From contig JAGOIM010000028.1 in the NCBI GenBank assembly GCA_017995665.1, forward strand, positions 1 through 12,211: DNA of 12,211 nt. Reading direction: 5' to 3'. Made by a program: the position numbers and the translations under genes. Below the pieces are notes generated by a model, which made no database searches, was not told the origin of the DNA, and saw nothing but the letters and a program-made list of their open reading frames with translations. Origin of the DNA: Anaerolineaceae bacterium. Its GTDB lineage: Bacteria; Chloroflexota; Anaerolineae; Anaerolineales; Anaerolineaceae. Of this stretch, positions 7,138 to 12,211 are shown one piece after another. Positions within the stretch are counted from its first letter, which is position 1; each line of letters opens with the position of its first letter.

Positions 7138-9402
7138 TCACTTTTTGAGTTGGCTTAGCTTTAAATTCTTGTCAGCTTGCCAAAAATCCACCGGAAATTG
7201 AAGCTGCAAAGCATTTGTTAGTGACCATTCTTTCATAGCCCCTTCCGGAACGCCAAAGGGGCTCAAGGCGGCACTGGCGGCTTTAATCAGCAGCTCAACA
7301 TATTTTTCTGTGTTTAAGCTGTTTGCTTCGACCTTCAGGCCCAAATCCCAGGCGACGACATCCGGATTGCCTTGAGTGTAAACAAAGCGCACTCTCATCC
7401 CAGGTTTGATTGTAAAGCCGGCTTTTTGCAATTGTTGAGCGGCTCTGACTGAGGCGGTTGTCGCTTTATAGGCTTCGAGAGCATAACTGACCTTGCCGTT
7501 GATAACCAATTGTTCGGGCGGAATCATGCCCGCTTTCAAAGCTTGCAGTACCTGTCGGTAATAATTGAAGGCTTCCTGGATACAGCTTTCGAGTTCTTTT
7601 TTGCTTTGTGCTTTACTCAGAATCTTGATCATCTCATTTTGTACTGCCGCAATCCAAACCGGGGTGTCGCGTCTTCGGGCTTCCAAACCTCGCACCTTAA
7701 TCTCACCGCTTTGAAAGACGCCAAAATAGCGGTTGGCAACCGGAATGCGCGGGTCGCTTTTGGATGGCAAAAAAGCCAGCCAGCGATAAATGCCATCCAG
7801 GTTGATGGTTAAGCCGGTGCGTCGGTTGATTTTGAGAAGTAAATCCTGGAAGTGTTCGGTCTTGTTACAGCCTTTTTTCTTAACCCAAAGTGCATCCACA
7901 TACATATGCAAGACCTCAAAGCCCTCTTCTTCGGCAACGTCTTTGGCGCGCAAGAGCACCTCCCGGCCACCTCGGGTAACGGCTTCGTGGGCTTCAATCC
8001 GTCCATAACGGGCGTTTTTATAGCCTAAAAAGCCAAAACAGACGACTAAGAGCCATTTGAGTGCTGAGGCACGTTCTTTCAAATTAACTGCCAAAGGGTG
8101 ATTCCCGGGATAGTTGCGCACTTTTTGTTTGATTGCGACCCGTTTTTCGTAGAGTGGTTTGAGCGTTAGGGGCACCACACCCAAATCTTTATGTGCCGGC
8201 GTTAAGCCATCCGGCAGGGGGACTTCCGGAGAAATATTACCCAAAATGATGATGGCGGGATACATCGAAATAAAGTCAATTTGCGCCACGTCTGTATGCA
8301 GCCCGACAATCGGCTGATAGACCATCCCACCGCGGTCCGATTGAATTAGTTGCATCCCGCTTTTGAATTCTTCGAACTGGCGTTTTTGATAAGGCACCAA
8401 AACGCCTTTTTCGAGACCGGTGATGACTTGCATTGCCGAGATGCCTTGTCCGGGCGAAACTCTGGCGGCTTTTTCGATTGGCAGCGTGCTCACCCGTGCC
8501 ATTTCGAGCGTACCTGCCAGGCTGTAGTCTGACCACATCATGGCAGATTTTCGGTCGATATGGCAACGGCCAAAAAGATGAGCTTCTTCAGGACGGTGGA
8601 TAATTTGTCCATATGAAAAATAGGAGGTTTCTTTTTGCCAACGTACCGGACGGTTTGGATCGCGATTGAGCTGCAGAGGGATGCCTTTTTGTGCAGATTC
8701 TTTTTCAAGAAAGGGGATTAGCCAGCTGTCTCCCCAGGAAGTGACCAAAATGTCCGGGTTATAGTGATTGATTTGCCGATTGAGAATATGAAGATAGTCG
8801 CCTTGAGAATCAAGCGGCAAATCTTGCTCGAAGCGATCGCAAGTCAGGGATAAGGTTTGCACTTTGCCACGGTTTGGATCGCAGTCGGGCTTGATTTCCA
8901 AAACACGCAAGGGCGGCATTTCGGGCAAAATCTCCCAACGGTCATTCAGCGGGCGGATTGCCCGGATAGTATCCTCATGGTCAACTTCAACTTCACAAAG
9001 TGCCAAAGGGAAAACGCCATAGCGCGCCATGTAATGCGTGCTGATGGTGAGGTCGGCATTGTAATAGGTCAAATCGGGGAAGGCATTTTCAATTTCGTGA
9101 AAAACTTTCACCTGGGCAGCCGGTGAAGCCATCTCAATTGCCATCACATCCACGGGCAAAGCTTCAAAGACGTCTTTTTTGCTTTGACGGCTCAAGGAAA
9201 GCACCTCCGGACGGCCTGAAAGTTTTTTCCAAACTTCACGCAAACTGGTTTTAGGGCCGGCAAGGTAAAAAGTAAGCGGAAAAGCTTGTTTGAAACAGAC
9301 CCGCCTGTCGTCTTCGGCAGAGATAAACCAAAGATTCAAACCTTCGTCCCGGTTGATGTAAAGATCGAGCAGCCAGCCGGTAAAAAGCCGCCTTTGGCTC
9401 AT
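7138..9402 (-). CDS. B-family DNA polymerase homologue, probably inactivated (PolB2-like)
   Basis: The 754-residue protein aligns by eye over the whole B-family plan. It has an N-terminal and exonuclease-like region (about 1-330), G-V-L-V-P before the palm, motif A DFISMYPAII (376-385, Asp376 kept), a motif B region (K449...GFLGYKNARYG), a motif C region (500-509) and the post-palm RYFG...KVRGLEARRRDTP segment. Motif C reads Y-V-D503-A-L-W-V instead of Y-x-D-T-D-S-x: it is two residues short and lacks the second catalytic Asp. Motif B NSxYG reads VVCFG. Exo I (D-x-E) reads V-L-E169 with the Asp missing; Exo II N-x(3)-F-D has become GDSWLI. It also lacks the C-terminal clamp motif of E. coli Pol II. 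Synthesis and proofreading are therefore doubtful, and a structural or scaffolding role is likelier. Similar inactivated PolB2 proteins are known in archaea. It follows its partner gene with an ATGA overlap and a GAGGAGG ribosome-binding site (9413-9407). No frameshift is seen. Confidence 0.85.
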   Translation of the reverse strand: MSQRRLFTGWLLDLYINRDEGLNLWFISAEDDRRVCFKQAFPLTFYLAGPKTSLREVWKKLSGRPEVLSLSRQSKKDVFEALPVDVMAIEMASPAAQVKVFHEIENAFPDLTYYNADLTISTHYMARYGVFPLALCEVEVDHEDTIRAIRPLNDRWEILPEMPPLRVLEIKPDCDPNRGKVQTLSLTCDRFEQDLPLDSQGDYLHILNRQINHYNPDILVTSWGDSWLIPFLEKESAQKGIPLQLNRDPNRPVRWQKETSYFSYGQIIHRPEEAHLFGRCHIDRKSAMMWSDYSLAGTLEMARVSTLPIEKAARVSPGQGISAMQVITGLEKGVLVPYQKRQFEEFKSGMQLIQSDRGGMVYQPIVGLHTDVAQIDFISMYPAIIILGNISPEVPLPDGLTPAHKDLGVVPLTLKPLYEKRVAIKQKVRNYPGNHPLAVNLKERASALKWLLVVCFGFLGYKNARYGRIEAHEAVTRGGREVLLRAKDVAEEEGFEVLHMYVDALWVKKKGCNKTEHFQDLLLKINRRTGLTINLDGIYRWLAFLPSKSDPRIPVANRYFGVFQSGEIKVRGLEARRRDTPVWIAAVQNEMIKILSKAQSKKELESCIQEAFNYYRQVLQALKAGMIPPEQLVINGKVSYALEAYKATTASVRAAQQLQKAGFTIKPGMRVRFVYTQGNPDVVAWDLGLKVEANSLNTEKYVELLIKAASAALSPFGVPEGAMKEWSLTNALQLQFPVDFWQADKNLKLSQLKK

Positions 9403-9827
9403 GGCGCCTCCTCGAAATCGGTGTAGAGATTGTCCTCTTTTGATTCCGTAAGCGGCGGATGCTCTTCTTCCGCTTTGGAGGATTCAGCTTGCGTCTCTTC
9501 GTCGACAGTTCCCAAATAGTTGGTTACTAATTTGAGAAAAAGTTCCTGCTCTTTCAGCTCTTCCTTAATTTCTTGCCGGTCAGCGTTGTGCAGCTCACGC
9601 TGAATGACTTTGAGCTGTTTGTAGACTTCCAGCAGGATGGCAATGATGTACATATCCAAAGGATAGAGGTTGGAGGCATAGGAGGCTTCGGCCAAATGCA
9701 GACGCGACATCACCAGCAGCTCATCCAGGAGCACCTGATCATCCTTGCGCAAAGCACGCTTGAAGCGATTGAGCGCAGCCTCTTCTTCTTGCCAGGTTTG
9801 AGTAATAGAAGCGATTGTTCTTCCCAT
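9399..9827 (-). CDS. Small helical MGRT protein of the PolB-RadA-like cassette
   Basis: A 142-residue protein with no catalytic motif that I can recognise. It starts MGRT and has a W12...F-K-R-A-L-R (22-27) segment. The region to about residue 105 is almost wholly predicted helical, rich in Leu, Glu and Lys, with possible coiled coil at 60-105. The last 35 residues are acidic and low-complexity, probably disordered. From memory, short proteins beginning MGRT with a downstream FRRALR-like motif occur beside PolB2 genes in haloarchaea (a DUF family), which would make this a conserved third subunit; this is recall, not a search. It is translated from ATG at 9827 with AGGTGA (9836-9831) overlapping the stop of the upstream gene, and its own TGA overlaps the polymerase ATG by 4 nt. 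An adaptor role between its neighbours is inference. Confidence 0.78.
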   Translation of the reverse strand: MGRTIASITQTWQEEEAALNRFKRALRKDDQVLLDELLVMSRLHLAEASYASNLYPLDMYIIAILLEVYKQLKVIQRELHNADRQEIKEELKEQELFLKLVTNYLGTVDEETQAESSKAEEEHPPLTESKEDNLYTDFEEAP

Positions 9828-9834
9828 AGTTCAC

Positions 9835-10410
9835 CTAAAAGAGTGTCAGTTGCCTTTCGTTCTCATCGGGGAGGAGCAAGGGCTCTTCCCAGCAGACATC
9901 CACATTTGCCTTGAGTTGATCGAGCAAAGATTTGCGCTGGTCAGCAATGGCGGGGATTTGACGCGTACTGATCACCACCGGCACATCCTCGCTTATCTTT
10001 TCGAGCAAAATCAGGCAATGCGTAAGCAGACGCTGGCTGTCTTTGAGGTCAACGTCTCCATCCAAAAAAGTTGTCAGAAGGTCGAGTACGATCAAGGGTT
10101 GCTGTTGGCTTTGTCTGCTGCTTGCCTGAATCATCGCCAGCACCTGGTAGCAAGTGAAGGCACGCGAAAGGCGGATATTATTCATCACGCTGACCGGGTC
10201 GTTGGTGTAGGGGCGAATCAATTTGGCAACGGCATACATATCAGAACGATTGCCACAATCAAGCACGACAAGGTTTTGGCGAAGTGCCAGGGCAGAGATA
10301 AGCTGCAACATGCGCTCGGAAAGGGCGTGCGAACCAATCGCAAGGAAACGCTTGGGTTGTAAAGGCATTTCGAAAGGCATTAGTGAAACAGATGGACGCT
10401 GAGCTAACAT
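9835..10410 (-). CDS. RadA/RecA-fold paralogue lacking Walker A, with C-terminal beta-clamp motif
   Basis: The 191-residue protein resembles the core of RadA/Rad51-type ATPases. VVLDCGNRSDMYAVAKL (48-64) matches the strand-loop after Walker A that normally gives 'D-T-E/G-N', NNIRLSRAFTCYQVLAMI (77-94) matches the Rad51/RadA 'NI-x-x-ARAFN-x-x-H' segment, and PLIVLDLLTTFL (105-116, Asp110) is the Walker B strand, followed by VPVVISTRQI like the RadA 'VVITNQV'. The Walker A position (AIGSHALSERML, 24-35) has no G-K-[TS], so ATP hydrolysis is unlikely. The protein ends in RQLTLF. The final QLTLF (187-191) fits the beta-clamp-binding consensus QL[SD]LF and sits at the extreme C-terminus, as in E. 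coli Pol II (QLGLF). First gene of the SOS-controlled cassette. The functional parallel is ImuA, though these sequence features point to the RadA branch. Confidence 0.78.
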   Translation of the reverse strand: MLAQRPSVSLMPFEMPLQPKRFLAIGSHALSERMLQLISALALRQNLVVLDCGNRSDMYAVAKLIRPYTNDPVSVMNNIRLSRAFTCYQVLAMIQASSRQSQQQPLIVLDLLTTFLDGDVDLKDSQRLLTHCLILLEKISEDVPVVISTRQIPAIADQRKSLLDQLKANVDVCWEEPLLLPDENERQLTLF

Positions 10411-10416
10411 ACCCTA

Positions 10417-10445
10417 ATTATATAGAACATGCGTTCTGATGTCAA
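10417..10445 (-). promoter_or_regulatory. Consensus promoter of the SOS cassette, probably leaderless
   Basis: On the minus strand, TTGACA (10445-10440) and TATAAT (10422-10417) are both perfect and exactly 17 nt apart. The expected start, 7 nt after the -10, is position 10410, the A of the ATG of the RadA-like gene, so the mRNA is probably leaderless. AGGG lies only 2 nt before the ATG, too close for a normal Shine-Dalgarno. Confidence 0.88.
10424..10437. promoter_or_regulatory. LexA (SOS) box
   Basis: AGAACATGCGTTCT is a perfect 5-bp palindrome (AGAAC/GTTCT) around four bases and matches the core GAAC-N4-GTTC of the Bacillus/actinobacterial LexA box. It lies entirely within the -35/-10 spacer, so bound LexA would block RNA polymerase. 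Such a strong promoter would be tightly repressed and then rise sharply after DNA damage. Confidence 0.85.
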
Positions 10446-10456
10446 GAATGAGGACA

Positions 10457-10486
10457 GGGAACGGGAAACGGGGAGCAGGGAGCGGG
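10457..10486 (+). other. G-quadruplex-capable G-run cluster
   Basis: Five runs of three or four G (10457-10459, 10463-10465, 10470-10473, 10478-10480, 10484-10486) are separated by loops of 3-4 nt, meeting the G3+N1-7 quadruplex pattern on the + strand. It lies 12 bp upstream of the -35 box of the SOS promoter, in a run of degenerate GGGA-type repeats. Function unknown. Confidence 0.6.
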
Positions 10487-10572
10487 AAATTGAAAAAGGG
10501 AAGCAGAGGTTATCAATGGACTACTTTTCATTGTTGTTTTGAAAGAAATTCTCCCAAAAATCTTCAATTCTA

Positions 10573-10581
10573 TGGCATAAT
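10573..10581 (+). promoter_or_regulatory. Candidate extended -10 promoter for the thiolase gene
   Basis: TG-G-CATAAT matches the TGn extended -10 with five of six -10 bases. No -35 match is present at 16-18 nt, so the call is tentative. Confidence 0.4.
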
Positions 10582-10597
10582 GATAGAGGAAAACCCG

Positions 10598-10671
10598 GTC
10601 TGAAGGCAGTGACTCACACCGCTTTGTTTTTCGGTTTTGTTTTCTGTCTAATCTCTCACTTCAGACTTTTT
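10598..10671 (+). terminator. Possible attenuator: inverted repeat followed by T-run in the thiolase leader
   Basis: GTCTGAAG (10598-10605) and CTTCAGAC (10659-10666) are perfect complements, and the second arm is followed directly by TTTTT (10667-10671). The 53-nt loop is long and an alternative AGTGA/TCACT pairing competes, so this may be a conditional structure or a chance match. Confidence 0.28.
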
Positions 10672-10700
10672 GACAAGGTTTTTAAGAAAGGTCAAGCGCT

Positions 10701-11888
10701 ATGAATAAGAAGATTGTGATTGCAGGTTCATGCCGTACCGCAATCGGCAAAATGGGGGGCACGCTTTCTGCTGTTCCCGCTGTTAAATTAGGCGAAGTTG
10801 TCATCCGTGAAGCAATTAAAAGAGCCGGTATTAAACCGGAAGATGTTGACATGGTTTATATGGGCTGTGTTTTGCAAGCTGGTTTGGGGCAAAATGTTGC
10901 CCGTCAGGCAGCGGTTAATGCCGGTATTCCGGTAGAATCGCCGGCGATGACGATTAACGTGGTTTGTGGTTCCGGACTGGAAGCCGTCAATCTGGCAGCC
11001 CGAATGATTCAGCTCGGTGAAGCTGATGTGGTAGTTGCCGGTGGCATGGAAAATATGTCTGCTGCGCCCTATGCTTTGCCGCAAGCTCGTGCCGGTTATC
11101 GCATGGGTGACGGCACACTGGTGGATACCATGGTTAACGACGGACTGATGGACGCTTTCAGCAAAAGCCATATGGGCATTACAGCTGAGAACGTAGCTGA
11201 AGAATGGGGTTTGACCCGTGAAGAGTTAGATAAATTCGCCTTGGAATCACAACAAAAAGCAGCAAAAGCCCAAGCTGAAGGCAAATTTGTGGATGAAATT
11301 GTGCCTGTTCAGGTGCGTGTGAAACGCGATGTCGTGGATTTCGTTGAAGATGAAGGCATTCGTCCTGAATCAACCCTTGAGGGTCTGGCTAAGCTAAAAC
11401 CGGCTTTCAAACAAGACGGTATCGTAACTGCCGGGAACTCTTCCACAATCAACGATGCAGGAGCGGCTGTGGTTGTGATGAGCGAAGAAAAAGCGAAAGA
11501 GTTAGGCGTTACTCCTGAAGCTATCTGGTTGGGTGGAGCGCTGGAAGGCGTTGAACCCAGAATTATGGGTGTTGGACCAATTGCCGCAACCCGAAAATTG
11601 CTCAAGAAACTTAATCTGGAAATCGGCGATTTCGACCTGATTGAAGCTAACGAAGCTTTTGCTACTCAATCTGTCGCAGTTGTAAAAGATTTGGGAATTG
11701 ACCCTGAAATAGTTAATGTGAACGGCGGAGCAATTGCTCTCGGACACCCAATCGGTGCATCCGGTTGCCGAATTTTGGTCAGCCTTATCCACGAAATGGA
11801 ACGTCGCCCGGAAGCCAAACTTGGCTTGGCAACGCTCTGTATCGGCGGCGGCATGGGTACTGCGACCGCTATTGCAAAACCCGAATAG
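10701..11888 (+). CDS. Acetyl-CoA acetyltransferase (biosynthetic thiolase)
   Basis: Condenses two acetyl-CoA to acetoacetyl-CoA, or cleaves it in reverse. The 395-residue length is typical of thiolase II. The acyl-carrying Cys89 sits in NVVCGSGLEA, the NEAF motif is present (in IEANEAFATQ), the catalytic His is in ALGHPIGASG (about 349), and the second Cys is in LCIGGGMG (380). The substitution NVVCGSGLE for the usual NKVCGSGLK is unremarkable. ATG at 10701 follows AGAAAGG by 9 nt. An enoyl-CoA hydratase starts 15 nt downstream, which suggests C4 acyl-CoA metabolism (crotonyl/butyryl-CoA or short-chain beta-oxidation). The thiolase class is sure; whether thlA-like, atoB-like or phaA-like depends on pathway genes outside the window. 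Confidence 0.95.
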   Translation: MNKKIVIAGSCRTAIGKMGGTLSAVPAVKLGEVVIREAIKRAGIKPEDVDMVYMGCVLQAGLGQNVARQAAVNAGIPVESPAMTINVVCGSGLEAVNLAARMIQLGEADVVVAGGMENMSAAPYALPQARAGYRMGDGTLVDTMVNDGLMDAFSKSHMGITAENVAEEWGLTREELDKFALESQQKAAKAQAEGKFVDEIVPVQVRVKRDVVDFVEDEGIRPESTLEGLAKLKPAFKQDGIVTAGNSSTINDAGAAVVVMSEEKAKELGVTPEAIWLGGALEGVEPRIMGVGPIAATRKLLKKLNLEIGDFDLIEANEAFATQSVAVVKDLGIDPEIVNVNGGAIALGHPIGASGCRILVSLIHEMERRPEAKLGLATLCIGGGMGTATAIAKPE

Positions 11889-11903
11889 ACAAAAGGAGAA
11901 AAT

Positions 11904-12211
11904 ATGGCTTTCATTCAGTACGAAGAACACGATCAAGTTGGATTGCTTACAATCGATCGCCCACAAGCTTTAAACGCTTTGAATACAGAGCTTCTCAAAG
12001 AGCTTGAACAAGTTTTGGATCAAGTTGACCTCGAAAACACCCGCTGTCTTGTTGTTACCGGTGCCGGAGAGAAAGCTTTTATTGCCGGAGCTGATGTAGC
12101 CGAAATGTGCGAAATGAATGCCGAAGAAGGACGAGAATTTGGTGCCTATGGCAACCGCATCTTTAGGAAGCTCGAAGTCCTTCCCATCCCGGTGATTGCG
12201 GCAATTAACGG
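11904..12211 (+). CDS. Enoyl-CoA hydratase/crotonase family, N-terminal part (runs off the window)
   Basis: The first 102 codons are present. They show the crotonase fold start: VGLLTIDRPQALNALN, then RCLVVTGAGEKAFIAGADVAEM, where the GAD segment carries the oxyanion-hole backbone, and finally IPVIAAING leading into the second oxyanion position. Crotonases hydrate crotonyl-CoA and related enoyl-CoAs. The catalytic Glu residues lie beyond the window, so other crotonase-fold enzymes cannot be excluded, but the neighbouring thiolase favours 3-hydroxybutyryl-CoA dehydratase (crt-like). AAGGAG (11893-11898) precedes the ATG by 5 nt; the gene is co-transcribed with the thiolase. Confidence 0.92.
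   Translation, partial: MAFIQYEEHDQVGLLTIDRPQALNALNTELLKELEQVLDQVDLENTRCLVVTGAGEKAFIAGADVAEMCEMNAEEGREFGAYGNRIFRKLEVLPIPVIAAIN

Larger units (their letters stand above)
10487..10700 (+). other. Leader and promoter region of the thiolase operon
   Basis: No gene is seen here. An extended -10 element, TGG-CATAAT (10573-10581), without a good -35 box, could start transcription near 10588 and leave a leader of about 113 nt. The leader holds an inverted repeat and ends with an AGAAAGG ribosome-binding site (10685-10691) 9 nt before the thiolase ATG. Confidence 0.45.

Noticed and set aside
9850..10362. Open frame of 170 codons on the + strand opposite the RadA-like gene
   Set aside because: Antisense to a gene with clear RadA-like motifs and an SOS promoter; composition is not protein-like.
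10424..10437. LexA box controlling the + strand thiolase operon
   Set aside because: It is about 260 bp upstream of that gene and fits exactly between the -35 and -10 of the opposite-strand promoter.
1..12211. CRISPR arrays, rRNA genes, phage genes or toxin-antitoxin pairs
   Set aside because: No regularly spaced repeats, rRNA sequence, structural phage genes or small paired toxin/antitoxin frames were seen.

Overview
The window looks like chromosome of a mid-GC (just under 50% by eye) bacterium, most likely a member of the Chloroflexota, class Anaerolineae. This rests on the mix of genes, on a GAAC-N4-GTTC (Bacillus/actinobacterial-type) LexA box, and on an unusual B-family DNA polymerase homologue of a kind I associate with archaea and Anaerolineae. 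No 16S or other marker is present, so the taxonomic call is inference.

Positions 1-156 hold the 3' end of an IS110-family transposase on the + strand, ending almost at the stop codon of prfB. From there to about 6275 runs a long minus-strand housekeeping block. In transcription order it is: a strong promoter, tRNA-Leu(UAG), tig (trigger factor), clpP, a HAD-IIA phosphatase, rlmN, ftsY and prfB. From clpP onward the genes are almost fused: stop and start codons overlap or lie 1-5 nt apart. The theme is protein biogenesis: a nascent-chain chaperone, protease, rRNA/tRNA methylation, SRP receptor and release factor. prfB needs a +1 programmed frameshift at CTT-TGA-C, so its full product is 358 aa and begins at 1234, not at the in-frame ATG at 1074.

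Next comes a GntR/HutC-type regulator (minus, start at 7022). Beyond it, transcribed toward it, is a three-gene minus-strand cassette (10410 to 7138): a RadA/RecA-fold paralogue that has lost its Walker A motif and ends in a beta-clamp-binding motif (QLTLF), a small helical protein starting MGRT, and a B-family DNA polymerase homologue with eroded polymerase motifs B and C and eroded exonuclease motifs. The cassette is driven by a consensus sigma70-type promoter (TTGACA-N17-TATAAT) with a perfect LexA box in the spacer, and its predicted +1 is the A of the first ATG. I read it as an SOS-induced, clamp-tethered, non-catalytic polymerase complex, analogous in logic to the ImuA/ImuB mutasome but built from RadA-like and B-family parts. 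This is the most interesting part of the window.

The right end is on the + strand: a 290-nt intergenic region containing the SOS promoter, a G-quadruplex-capable G-run cluster and a probable extended -10 promoter, then an acetyl-CoA acetyltransferase (thiolase) and the first 102 codons of an enoyl-CoA hydratase. These two probably form a beta-oxidation or C4-acyl-CoA operon that continues beyond the window.
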